Shown here: positions 52,196 through 61,170 of the stretch, piece after piece
How the letters are laid out: every line of letters begins with the position of its first letter
Position numbering within the stretch: position 1 is the first letter of the stretch
Origin: Chitinophaga silvisoli
Lineage (GTDB): Bacteria; Bacteroidota; Bacteroidia; Chitinophagales; Chitinophagaceae
DNA: 64,000 nucleotides
Direction: 5' to 3'
Assembly: GCF_003412465.1 (NCBI RefSeq)
Contig: NZ_QTJV01000006.1
Span: forward strand, 496,001 to 560,000
Position numbers and translations under genes: made by a program
The notes under the pieces: model-generated
Databases searched by the model: none
Seen by the model: only the letters and a program-made list of their open reading frames with translations
What the model was told of the DNA's origin: nothing

Positions 52196-54730
52196 TTAAA
52201 CTGCCCTTTCCTTCGTCAAAGGCTTCTTTACAGCTGGCTTTTCTTTGTTCTGACGCAGGCGCTGGAACATACTCATAATGAAACCGATCACCGTTACGAT
52301 CACCCCAATCCATAACACGTTGATGAATGGGAAGATGAAGGCTTTCATCACTATGTAATCCCTGAAAACGGTGGATTCTTTTACTTCCAGTTCTACTTTT
52401 TTATCCTTTGGAAGAATTTTACTAAAGCGAACATAGAGTGACAATGGTGCCACGGTATCCGGGATATTATATTCGTAACTACTGTCGCGGATCAGGTAAA
52501 TCGGCTTCAGGTTGTACTGGTCATTGTTCTTGGTATACACCTTCAAAGTTGCACCTACTGCCAGGTCATTTGGCTCAGCCTGATAGTTACGGTTAGCCGG
52601 TTGCGGGTCAAGGCCTTCCATGACCATGTAACCATTGGAGAAGAAGATCGAATCACCCTGCGCTACCACATGCGGCTGATAAGTCGCTGTGTCACTATCA
52701 TCTTCTTTCAGGGGAACTGCTGTAATATAAGTAAAGATATCCTTGTTCCAATAATGTTTTGAATCCGGGTTCGGTGTCAGTGTCTGCTCTCCCTTGTTAC
52801 TCAGGAAGGCATCCGGATGTAAGGTAAAGGCTTCCAGTGTCTTACCGCTGGTAGGATCTTTACGCTCGTATCTTACCAGGTAATAAGTCTTGGATTCCCC
52901 GGCCGGCAGGGAGTCACCCGCATAGGTGACATGATAATCGCCCATCTGTACCGGGAAGTTACGTGGCAACATCAGGTTCTCACGTGGATTCTCCTTGCTG
53001 TTCGCACCAAAGAAACCACCGTCCAGCATCTTCATTCTGTCGATGGAGATCGTCTCTTTCTTTGAGGAAGTGATCACTATACCCAGCAACACCATACCGA
53101 AACCGATGTGTGCCACAGAAGCGCCTGCCGCCTTCAGCTTACCTTTCTGGCCGATCCAGATGTAAGCGAGGTTTGCAATAATCGCATAGTAGCTGGCAAA
53201 CATCATCAGGTAAATCGCCATCAGGAACCCTGCCCCATATGTATCGTAATTCACCTTACCCAGCCAGCCGGAAAGCACGGTAGCAATCAAAGCCAGGGCA
53301 GTAGGAATCATCAGTTTGCGGGTAAACTCCCCTCTTGGCGTATCCTTGTATTTCAGGAACTGCACGATAGCGGATAGAATACCTATCACAATCGCCACCC
53401 AGATCTGGATTTTATTATAGTGGAATACACCGTCAGATGGAGGTGCAATATCGTTTGTCAGGTTCAGGAGTTTCTTGATCCCCAGGTTGTTAATCAGCTT
53501 GTTCCACACCGGGATGGAAGTGGTAAAGGTGATCTGGATAGCGGCGATCATCAGGATCAGTGAACCGATGAAGAGCCAGAACTCGCGGGAATAAGTACTT
53601 TCTTCCTTGTGAACAGTAGGGATCTCTTTCCTGCGGGCGATCAGCATGCCAAAGGCAGGGATGAACGCGAAAAGGAAGAAGGTAAGCTGTCCGCTCATAC
53701 CCAGATCAGTAAAGGAGTGTACAGATGTATCACCCAATACGCCGCTACGGGTCAGGAAGGTAGAATACAGGATTAAAATAAAAGTAATGAAGAAGAAGAA
53801 GAATGTCGCCTTCAGTGCATGGCCGGATGACTTAAAGGCCAGCAGGGTGTGAATACCCGCTACCAGTGTCAGCCATGGTACCAGCGATGCATTTTCTACA
53901 GGGTCCCATGCCCAGTAACCGCCGAAAGTGAGTGATTCATAGGCCCATGCAGCTCCCATCATAATACCCAGGCCCAATGCAGCCGCGCTGAACAGGGCCC
54001 ATGGCAGGGCTGGTTTAATCCATTCTTTATATTCCCTGGTCCAGAGACCGGCAAAAGCAAAGGCAAAAGGCACAACGGTAGAAGCAAAACCCAGGAACAA
54101 TACCGGCGGGTGAATCACCATCCAGTAGTTCTGCAGGGAAAGGTTCAATCCATTACCATCCTTGATGAAGTTCAGGTAATTAGGACTGTTTACCCATGGC
54201 AGGCCCTGGTTCTCTGCCGCATGGCGCAGCAGCAGGAATGGGTTGCTACCTACTTTATAATCCAGGATGAAAATACCGATCAACATACTGCTCAGGCACA
54301 CCTGCGCAAATGAGATCATGGTCATTACAGGAGCTTCCCACCTTTTAGTGGTACGGATCAGCACCAGGCCCAGGATACTCTGCCAGATAGACCAAAGCAT
54401 AAAACTTCCCTCCTGGTCAGACCAGAAGCTGGACAAGAGCAAACTAACCGGCAGATCGCGGCTGGAGTTGCGCCAGACATATTTATATTCAAAATAGTGA
54501 TTGTATAATGCAAAATACAGGCAACCAAATACGGCAAATACAGATGCTGCCTGGATGATAAATGCCCAACGGCCCTGCAATCTCCAGGAATTACGTTTTA
54601 CCTCGTCTCCGGTACGTACGCTTACCCAATAGCTGGCAGTGGCCACCATCGAGGCAACCAGGGCCAGCACTGCAAAAAAATGTCCAAACTGCCCGGGCAA
54701 TAAATGCTCTCCTATATATGTCGTCTTCAA
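52196..54730 (-). CDS. ccmF: cytochrome c-type biogenesis protein CcmF
   Basis: A multi-spanning membrane protein, probably the haem lyase subunit of cytochrome c maturation system I. It has about 844 residues and many hydrophobic helices. The haem-handling WWD-type motif GGYWAWDPVENASLVPWLT is present, with His-containing periplasmic loops. It is longer than E. coli CcmF because of a C-terminal extension with soluble beta-structure (about 560-800). ccmE lies upstream on the same strand. CcmA-D are not in the window. Ends at a 14-bp terminator. Confidence 0.92.
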   Translation of the reverse strand: MKTTYIGEHLLPGQFGHFFAVLALVASMVATASYWVSVRTGDEVKRNSWRLQGRWAFIIQAASVFAVFGCLYFALYNHYFEYKYVWRNSSRDLPVSLLLSSFWSDQEGSFMLWSIWQSILGLVLIRTTKRWEAPVMTMISFAQVCLSSMLIGIFILDYKVGSNPFLLLRHAAENQGLPWVNSPNYLNFIKDGNGLNLSLQNYWMVIHPPVLFLGFASTVVPFAFAFAGLWTREYKEWIKPALPWALFSAAALGLGIMMGAAWAYESLTFGGYWAWDPVENASLVPWLTLVAGIHTLLAFKSSGHALKATFFFFFITFILILYSTFLTRSGVLGDTSVHSFTDLGMSGQLTFFLFAFIPAFGMLIARRKEIPTVHKEESTYSREFWLFIGSLILMIAAIQITFTTSIPVWNKLINNLGIKKLLNLTNDIAPPSDGVFHYNKIQIWVAIVIGILSAIVQFLKYKDTPRGEFTRKLMIPTALALIATVLSGWLGKVNYDTYGAGFLMAIYLMMFASYYAIIANLAYIWIGQKGKLKAAGASVAHIGFGMVLLGIVITSSKKETISIDRMKMLDGGFFGANSKENPRENLMLPRNFPVQMGDYHVTYAGDSLPAGESKTYYLVRYERKDPTSGKTLEAFTLHPDAFLSNKGEQTLTPNPDSKHYWNKDIFTYITAVPLKEDDSDTATYQPHVVAQGDSIFFSNGYMVMEGLDPQPANRNYQAEPNDLAVGATLKVYTKNNDQYNLKPIYLIRDSSYEYNIPDTVAPLSLYVRFSKILPKDKKVELEVKESTVFRDYIVMKAFIFPFINVLWIGVIVTVIGFIMSMFQRLRQNKEKPAVKKPLTKERAV

Positions 54731-54810
54731 GATAAAAGGTGCTAGAATGAAGAAATAGCCCGACGGTGCGGGCCATTAACTACTTTTTAAAATATATGAA
54801 TGCGAATGGC

Positions 54811-55209
54811 TTATACTTTATTGCCAACCGCTACCTGGTCATTTTTATATTTGGATGGGCACTTCATGAGGATTTTACCACAATGAAATTCACCATCTTT
54901 GATCATCTTGCCGGTCAGCACGACGCTTTCTGCTTTCTCAAAGTCAGTGGGCTTGGTGCCGAAGTAAATAACTTTACATACATCACCGGATTTATCCTTT
55001 ACGTAGAATGTAAAAAGGTTGGCATCCTTAGCAGCATCGTATACCATGGTTTTGGTAGTATCCAGTGTTCCGATTACCTGGAATTCTTTTCCTTCTTTCT
55101 GACGAGCTGTGGCAAATGTTTCATAAGTACTGAAATCACCGGCAACTGTTACAATCACCCCAATTGCTACTGCAATCAGCACTAATAAAACAATATTAGA
55201 TTTCTTCAT
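54811..55209 (-). CDS. ccmE: cytochrome c maturation protein CcmE, CxxxY type
   Basis: The 132-residue haem chaperone has an N-terminal membrane anchor (NIVLLVLIAVAIGVIVTVA) and an OB-fold periplasmic domain (FQVIGTLDTTKTMVYD, NLFTFYVKDKSGDVCKVIYFG, SVVLTGKMIKDGEFHCG). The C-terminal haem attachment motif reads CPSKY (117-121), where E. coli has HxxxY, so the covalent haem ligand His is replaced by Cys. Cys-type CcmE is known from Desulfovibrio and archaea. It lies 80 bases upstream of ccmF. Confidence 0.9.
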   Translation of the reverse strand: MKKSNIVLLVLIAVAIGVIVTVAGDFSTYETFATARQKEGKEFQVIGTLDTTKTMVYDAAKDANLFTFYVKDKSGDVCKVIYFGTKPTDFEKAESVVLTGKMIKDGEFHCGKILMKCPSKYKNDQVAVGNKV

Positions 55210-55496
55210 ATCGCAAATAGTTCTTAAGCTTCCTAAAATGCTTCCCCTTAATGTGCTTGTTAATGTGCTTTTTTATCCATCAAAACGGTCCATTCACATT
55301 TCGATGCGCAAAATTACGGCAAAATGAGGTGTGAAAGTGGATTTTTTACATGAAAGGAGATATGATATTTATCATAAATGCCGGCGCAAGCGTACCGTGC
55401 TGGTCCGGAAGCCCCAAAGCATCCACGCTGTACAATACCGCTTTATGTATAAAGTACTATCTTTGCGCCGAAAATTAGTATAAGAACTTCATAATC
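55210..55496. promoter_or_regulatory. divergent promoter region of ccmE and the arginase-family gene
   Basis: No gene. A candidate -7 element TATCTTTG at 55458-55465 (TAnnTTTG) stands 31 bases before the plus-strand ATG at 55497. No TTG at the normal -33 distance is clear. Confidence 0.4.
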
Positions 55497-56543
55497 ATGG
55501 CGGATTTATCCAACTTTGATCCCAATTCTGTCAGCCTGGTATCTAACAATATCTTTGGCTTACCTACGACTGAAGAGGATGCATCACTCATCTTACTTCC
55601 TATTCCATGGGAAGTGACAGTATCTTACTGTCACGGCACCGCAAGAGGACCCGAACAAATCTGTAAAGCAAGTTTGCAGATTGACCTGCTCGATCCGGAT
55701 GTAAAAGAAGGCTGGAGGAAAGGTTTTTATATGCGTGATCCGGACAAGCACATGTTGCTGCGTAGTGATTACCTGCGTAAAGAAGCTGAACTCTACCTAA
55801 AATTCCTTACCGAAGGTGGGGATATTTCCGAAAATGAATTTTTGAAGAAGACGCTGGTAGATGTAAATAAGGGCACGGACCTTATGAACGAGTGGGTGTA
55901 CAACCAAACGAAGGCCGTACTGGAACAGGGCAAGATGGTAGGCCTGGTAGGTGGTGACCACTCAACTCCTCTCGGCTATATTAAAGCATTGGCAGAAGAG
56001 AAAGGGGAGTTTGGCATTCTGCAGATCGATGCACATTGTGATTTGAGAAATGGGTATGAAGGGTTCCAGTACTCTCATGCTTCTATTATGTATAATGTAC
56101 TGAATGAAGTTCCCCAGGTAAGTAAGATTGTGCAGCTGGGCATCCGTGATTATTGCGAGGAGGAGCTGCAGTATATCCAGGATCACCCGGAGAGAGTGAA
56201 TACGTTCTTTGACAGGGATATTAAACACCGTCAGTATGAGGGAGCTACCTGGGCTTCTATCTGCGATGAAATTGTAGCGCAGCTGCCGCAGCAGGTGTAT
56301 ATCAGTTTTGATATTGATGGATTGGATCCAAAGCTTTGTCCGCACACGGGAACGCCTGTACCAGGTGGATATGACTGTGAGCAGATTTATTATTTGTTCA
56401 AAAAGCTGCTGGCAAGCGGCCGTAAATTAATCGGCTTTGATCTGAGTGAAGTGAGTAGCGCACATGAGGAGTGGGATGCGAATGTGGGAGCAAGAGTGCT
56501 TTTCAAATTATGCAATTTGATGGTGCACCCGGGTAATAAATAG
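55497..56543 (+). CDS. arginase/agmatinase-family ureohydrolase
   Basis: The 348-residue enzyme has the manganese sites of the ureohydrolase fold: GGDHSTPLGY (His), DAHCDLR (Asp, His, Asp) and SFDIDGLDP (Asp, Asp). A variable N-terminal segment of about 125 residues precedes the core. The reaction could be arginine, agmatine or formiminoglutamate hydrolysis; motifs do not settle which. Start at 55497 (MADLSNFDPNSV). It stands alone with a candidate TAnnTTTG promoter 25-30 bases upstream. Confidence 0.88.
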   Translation: MADLSNFDPNSVSLVSNNIFGLPTTEEDASLILLPIPWEVTVSYCHGTARGPEQICKASLQIDLLDPDVKEGWRKGFYMRDPDKHMLLRSDYLRKEAELYLKFLTEGGDISENEFLKKTLVDVNKGTDLMNEWVYNQTKAVLEQGKMVGLVGGDHSTPLGYIKALAEEKGEFGILQIDAHCDLRNGYEGFQYSHASIMYNVLNEVPQVSKIVQLGIRDYCEEELQYIQDHPERVNTFFDRDIKHRQYEGATWASICDEIVAQLPQQVYISFDIDGLDPKLCPHTGTPVPGGYDCEQIYYLFKKLLASGRKLIGFDLSEVSSAHEEWDANVGARVLFKLCNLMVHPGNK

Positions 56544-56651
56544 TCTTTTGTATTGGAGCGTTCTGAATAAGCGCGGCTTATTGATACAAAAAACCGTTCG
56601 AATCTGATAATCTGGTAAAAGGTAGTTTTTAAGTTCAGGAAGCAATATCAC

Positions 56652-57242
56652 ATGCAATCTTATAAAATCAGGATCTTACATCCCAATGCCATGACCCGCC
56701 TGCGCCTGCAACCCGCTATGCATGGCCTCATCGGCATTCTCTTTTTACTCATTACCATTGGCGTATACAACCGCCCTGATCCTAACTGGGCAGTAGCTGC
56801 ATTCTTCTTCCTCCTCGGAATTGGAAGCCTCGTCTTCCCGTTTATGATGAAGCGGTTTAAGAATATCCAATCTGCGAACAGCCTGGCCCGTACTGTACAA
56901 GCCTTCGCCTGTCTGACCGGTTGTCTTTTTGTGCTGACGCATATGCAGCCCCTGGCAGCTGGGTTCCTGTTCCTGACAGGCATTGCAGCTGCTTATGTAG
57001 GCTATGCTGAATACAAGATTTTCATGCCTTCATATATAAAGGTTGATTTCAACGGGGCGACTTTGCCAACCACCTTCTCAGAAAAGGTGATTAGCTGGAG
57101 CCGCCTGAATAACTTAATTTTGCGCAACGACCTGCTCACTTTAGATTTTAAAGACAACAAAGTACTGCAACTGGAAGTCCTGGATGAACCCGGTGCAGAT
57201 AAGGAAGCTGAAATGAATGCATTTTTTAAGAGCAGGCTTTAA
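56652..57242 (+). CDS. membrane protein of unknown function
   Basis: The 196-residue protein has four hydrophobic segments at about 23-41, 46-66, 85-104 and 106-119, then a soluble C-terminal part (YIKVDFNGATLPTTFSEKVISW). This looks like a PH-like or DUF-type membrane protein. I do not recognise it. It ends 12 bases before the radical SAM gene, so they may be co-transcribed. Confidence 0.75.
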   Translation: MQSYKIRILHPNAMTRLRLQPAMHGLIGILFLLITIGVYNRPDPNWAVAAFFFLLGIGSLVFPFMMKRFKNIQSANSLARTVQAFACLTGCLFVLTHMQPLAAGFLFLTGIAAAYVGYAEYKIFMPSYIKVDFNGATLPTTFSEKVISWSRLNNLILRNDLLTLDFKDNKVLQLEVLDEPGADKEAEMNAFFKSRL

Positions 57243-57254
57243 TCACAACTCAAT

Positions 57255-58553
57255 ATGTTAAAACAGTCGCCGTATATTTTATATTCCGACGGAGAGGGGA
57301 ATATATTTGAAGATACTTCTATGCTCACCACCGGTCGTAGTGGCTGGGATGCGTGGCCGATAGAACTGGACGAATGGATTGAACTGCCGGAAGGTGGCTC
57401 ACTGTATGAATTACCTGGTCGCCGTGGAATTGGTTTGAATGCCGAAACCGGTGAAATGCAGTTGTGCGACAAAGGATGGGCAGTAGCTGCCTTTATACCG
57501 CCTGCACATACTGGTTTTTACATGGCGGCATATGAGACCATGCCGGATGCCCCTACCCTGCCATTGTTCTGCTATACGGCAGTAGGTTGGCTGGATGGTA
57601 AGTTCTATGTACCAGCGGTAAGGATTGAGCAGGATATCAGGCAGGAATGTGGTGGTTTTGATGAGAAGAAGGTGAAACAGGGGGTAAAAGACCTGATCCA
57701 GGCATATCCGCATAACAGGCTGGTAAAGCACCTGGCCGATAACTGTGCACTGACATATCATTGCCCGGCAGCACGTAACTATTTCATGGGTCGCTGGGAA
57801 TGTCCGATTCCTTCCTCGCCGGCATGTAATGCAAATTGTATAGGCTGTATCTCGTTCCAGCCGGAAGAGGAGACCATCGTTTCCACACAGGATCGTTTGC
57901 GTTTTAAGCCTACCGCGGAAGAGATTGTTGAGTTTACAGTACCCCACCTGGAGACAGCCCCTTTCCCGATTGTGTCTTTTGGACAGGGATGTGAAGGAGA
58001 GCCTTTGCTGATGTGGGAGACGATTCGTGAGTCGATTATAGAGATGAGAAAGCATACTTCTAAAGGGAGTATCAATATCAATACGAATGGGAGTAAGCCG
58101 GATGCGGTGCGTGAACTGTGTAAGGTGGGATTGAACAGTATCCGTGTGAGTCTGAACTCCGCGCAGGAGAAGTATTATACGCCTTATTACAGGCCGAATA
58201 ACTACCAGTTTGAGGATATCGTGGAGAGTTTGAAGGTAGTGAATGAGTTTGATGGGTGGACATCGATCAATTACTTTGTGTTCCCGGGTATGACGGATAG
58301 TGCGGATGAGTATGAGGCACTGAGAAAGTTGATTAAGGATACGAACCTGAAGATGATCCAGTGGAGAAATTTCAATATTGATCCGGATTGGTATTTGGGT
58401 CGGCTTGGCATTACGGAGACGGGGGAGTGTTTGGGCGTGAAGCAGTTGCAGGAATTGATATTAGAGGAGTTCCCGCATTTGAAGTACGGGTATTTTAACC
58501 CGCCGATGGAAAGGATCAAGGGGGATTATACGCAGGACTTCGCACATTTTTAA
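57255..58553 (+). CDS. radical SAM domain protein
   Basis: A 432-residue protein. The iron-sulphur binding motif CNANCIGC (C-x3-C-x2-C) is at about 190; after it comes EETIVSTQDRLRFKP and a TIM-barrel-like region with SFGQGCEGEPLLMWE and SINYFVFPGMTDSADEYEAL. The N-terminal 180 residues are of unknown type with several Cys and hydrophobic residues. Substrate is unknown; family is like MoaA/SPASM-related enzymes without an auxiliary cluster that I can see. Co-directional with the membrane protein upstream. Confidence 0.88.
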   Translation: MLKQSPYILYSDGEGNIFEDTSMLTTGRSGWDAWPIELDEWIELPEGGSLYELPGRRGIGLNAETGEMQLCDKGWAVAAFIPPAHTGFYMAAYETMPDAPTLPLFCYTAVGWLDGKFYVPAVRIEQDIRQECGGFDEKKVKQGVKDLIQAYPHNRLVKHLADNCALTYHCPAARNYFMGRWECPIPSSPACNANCIGCISFQPEEETIVSTQDRLRFKPTAEEIVEFTVPHLETAPFPIVSFGQGCEGEPLLMWETIRESIIEMRKHTSKGSININTNGSKPDAVRELCKVGLNSIRVSLNSAQEKYYTPYYRPNNYQFEDIVESLKVVNEFDGWTSINYFVFPGMTDSADEYEALRKLIKDTNLKMIQWRNFNIDPDWYLGRLGITETGECLGVKQLQELILEEFPHLKYGYFNPPMERIKGDYTQDFAHF

Positions 58554-58562
58554 ATTACACAG

Positions 58563-58592
58563 AAAGGCAAACTATTACAGTTTGCCTTTTTT
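58563..58592 (+). terminator. terminator after the radical SAM gene
   Basis: AAAGGCAAACT-attac-AGTTTGCCTTT is a perfect 11-bp stem followed by T6. It also overlaps the last codons of the convergent lipoprotein gene. Confidence 0.85.
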
Positions 58593-58994
58593 ATTGGAAT
58601 TACCGAAAAACGGGGCAAGTTTTCTCGAATAAGTGACATTGCTGAGGATGAGTTCCTGTTTATTTCGTTTTAGTTTTACGATTGCTTTAGAGAGATCCAT
58701 CCACAGAGAATCGAGTCTATGAGAATATTTGTCAGGATCTGCAGGTGGTATAGATTTCAATTCCAGTCTTTTTTCTGCATCATTCCATTTCCAGGTTCCT
58801 TCGGAAAAATAAATAGCCGCGTTGTACCCATTGAATTTGAAAGTGCTGTCAGCATACAAACAAATGCAGTTACCTCCGAGCATATGCCATCTGGGACTGG
58901 CATAACAGACATTTCCTGTCATAGTGGTGACAACCTTTTTATAGGAGCAGGAAACTGTCAGGAGAATAAGGATAATACTAAAGGATTGTTTCAT
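58575..58994 (-). CDS. small lipoprotein of unknown family
   Basis: The 139-residue product has a lipobox LLTVSC near residue 16 and a beta-rich domain with CYASPRWHMLGGNCICLYAD, YFSEGTWKWNDAEKRLELK, and a charged helical end. Extra Cys suggest a disulphide. It lies 76 bases downstream of the NACHT gene on the same strand, and its last codons lie in the terminator of the radical SAM gene. No family is recognised. It may be co-transcribed with the NACHT gene. Confidence 0.6.
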   Translation of the reverse strand: MKQSFSIILILLTVSCSYKKVVTTMTGNVCYASPRWHMLGGNCICLYADSTFKFNGYNAAIYFSEGTWKWNDAEKRLELKSIPPADPDKYSHRLDSLWMDLSKAIVKLKRNKQELILSNVTYSRKLAPFFGNSNKKGKL

Positions 58995-59070
58995 ATTTTT
59001 CGATGTAAAATCAGGGGAATAATGACTTTAACAGGATGCTTAAAATAATGTATTTCCATAAAAGCCAGTT

Positions 59071-61080
59071 TTAAGGGATGTAAACCAGTCGGGCTGTATA
59101 TCTTCTATTTTCGATAAGATGAAGGGGCACTTTTTTCACACAATCTGTAACACTGGAATTAGACTTTGCTAAAAGTGTAAAATAATAAAGATCCCTGCTG
59201 AATGAAGCAATGCCTCCCCCGCTATGACACCATTCAAAACAACCAGGTATGTCTTCCACTTTCGTCTCTCCACCATCTTTGCCTCGCATAATGATTTTAA
59301 ATGTTTTTGAATCCATGCTAAACTGTTCGGGATTATAATGCGTTTTAAATTTATTCAGGTAGTGACATCTTAACTCATTTTCTGTAGGCAGTCTATATCC
59401 CTGGAATTGGCTAAGGTTCCTAATCATGAAATGCTGTATTGTGAATTCTCCATCAGGAATATTATAGGCCGGTGAATATCCATTGTCAGTATTCATTTTA
59501 TTACAATAAATAAGCAGATCAGTTAAACGAAAATCTTCATAAAATGAAGTTTGATCAATATCAGGGCCATTATCAAACAATAATGAAATGAAATTTCTAT
59601 TGTTTAAAACCTTTCTTTGAATGAGAAATGGAGAATTAATCTCATGAGAAATTTCCCAACCATTATTATAAATTACTTTAAGGTCCTCAACAAACATATC
59701 CGGATTCATTTCCTCATAAAATTTCTTTGCCATATCCATCCCTTTAAAATTCATTTCCCTTATATACCGCGGATTACGGTGGGCTTCCTTCGCCAGGAAA
59801 AACTCAAAAATAGATTTATGGGCAAATTTCCAGTTGCCCACACCATCACAGGTTAACAATGACTGTCCTGTGATTTCGTTCGGCCTGAGATCTATTTCAA
59901 ACAGTTTTGCAGTTTCTACCGCTTCCTCCTTTGATACACTCATCCTGCCATCCTGCTTCCAGTTCGCATGAATAGCAATCGCTATCTGCATCGATAATTC
60001 ACGAAGGTTTTTTATAAAACCCGCCCTGCCGGCAATACCGGTCCTTTTCTCCGCCTCCCGCAATAACCATTTATCTACCAGCGTTTCATAGATATTACAG
60101 GTATTCACTGCCACCATTTCATCTTCAATCAAATAATCGATATAACTCAGCAACATGGGCCGCATAACCAGGTTCCTTGACTGGGACACAATCCGGAGCG
60201 CCCTGCGTTTCTTCTTCTGATTAATAAAAGGGATGATTCCAAACTTCCTGTTTAAGTAGCTCTTTACCTCCTTTTCATTAAATGGGGATATATACAGCTT
60301 ATTGAGTGTATACAGTCCGCGCTCATCAGGCCGTTTTACTTTTAACTCATAAGGATCTTTTTCCTGGCCCGGGAAATACTGTGTACGACAGGTGATCACT
60401 ACTTCTTTAAAATTCCTCGTAATATCTATTATTTCATCAATCCTCTTTTGGAACGCCTGCGCATCGCTCACATTAGGATCAGTAGATATAATTCCGGGAT
60501 CCTCATCCAGCGCATCCAGCAATAAAATGGTTTTCTTAGCGCCCGCGAGGCTGATGGCTTTGATCTGCCCAATCATGTCAGGGTTAGAGAAGCGTAGTAA
60601 TTTTATATCGTCCTTCTTCCTGGAAAAACGGGAAGTATAACTCATATAAAGATTGATCATAAACGTTGTCTTCCCCATACCGGAATCTGCGAGGATCAGG
60701 TAAAAGCGTTCTGAATCTATCTCTTCATTAAAAGCAGTTTCTATAAAAAATGGAATAAGTTTATCCCGCGCGATGTATTTATGCGTAAACCCCGGTTCAT
60801 CCTGCCTGGCAGGTGAAGCGTTTTGGTATTGGGTCTGTATATAAAATCGCCTCGCCTTTTTAATTGACAGGTGATCAAACTGGGGTTTGATATCTGCCAG
60901 GGCCGCTTTTTTAAAATTATAATGCTTTAATAAAAACTGGTACAGTTTTACAATGCCGGCTGTAAACAGTGAAATGAAAACCAGCGAAAGAAAGGCACTC
61001 CATTTATCGCCTACTCCTAAGCGTTGAAAGATCCAGCCAAAGGGCTGTAAGTCGAGGAACTTTTCAATGATTGCGTCCAT
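59071..61080 (-). CDS. membrane-anchored NACHT NTPase with FGE-like C-terminus
   Basis: A 669-residue protein. One transmembrane helix (about 27-50, WSAFLSLVFISLFTAGIVKL) is followed by a NACHT-type P-loop NTPase: Walker A ADSGMGKTTF (131-140), Walker B TILLLDALDED (184-194), and downstream sensor-like TCRTQYF and a helical winged region. Residues from 561 to the end resemble the C-terminus of formylglycine-generating/sulfatase-modifying (FGE) enzymes: GYRLPTENELR and GCFEWCHSGGG, ending TARLVYIP. The gene looks more AT rich than its neighbours. NACHT proteins in bacteria include antiphage sensors; function here is inferred only. It has no adjacent nuclease. Confidence 0.85.
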   Translation of the reverse strand: MDAIIEKFLDLQPFGWIFQRLGVGDKWSAFLSLVFISLFTAGIVKLYQFLLKHYNFKKAALADIKPQFDHLSIKKARRFYIQTQYQNASPARQDEPGFTHKYIARDKLIPFFIETAFNEEIDSERFYLILADSGMGKTTFMINLYMSYTSRFSRKKDDIKLLRFSNPDMIGQIKAISLAGAKKTILLLDALDEDPGIISTDPNVSDAQAFQKRIDEIIDITRNFKEVVITCRTQYFPGQEKDPYELKVKRPDERGLYTLNKLYISPFNEKEVKSYLNRKFGIIPFINQKKKRRALRIVSQSRNLVMRPMLLSYIDYLIEDEMVAVNTCNIYETLVDKWLLREAEKRTGIAGRAGFIKNLRELSMQIAIAIHANWKQDGRMSVSKEEAVETAKLFEIDLRPNEITGQSLLTCDGVGNWKFAHKSIFEFFLAKEAHRNPRYIREMNFKGMDMAKKFYEEMNPDMFVEDLKVIYNNGWEISHEINSPFLIQRKVLNNRNFISLLFDNGPDIDQTSFYEDFRLTDLLIYCNKMNTDNGYSPAYNIPDGEFTIQHFMIRNLSQFQGYRLPTENELRCHYLNKFKTHYNPEQFSMDSKTFKIIMRGKDGGETKVEDIPGCFEWCHSGGGIASFSRDLYYFTLLAKSNSSVTDCVKKVPLHLIENRRYTARLVYIP

Positions 61081-61170
61081 ACGTGGGATAAGTTTGATAA
61101 GATCAAAAAGACATTCTTACTTCAAAATCGAGTAAAATTGCGCTCATTATCAAACCATAACATGCCTATC

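Noticed and set aside
56595..56603. GTTCGAATC-like T-loop sequence
   Set aside because: The flanking bases cannot form a T-arm or acceptor stem, so it is not a tRNA.
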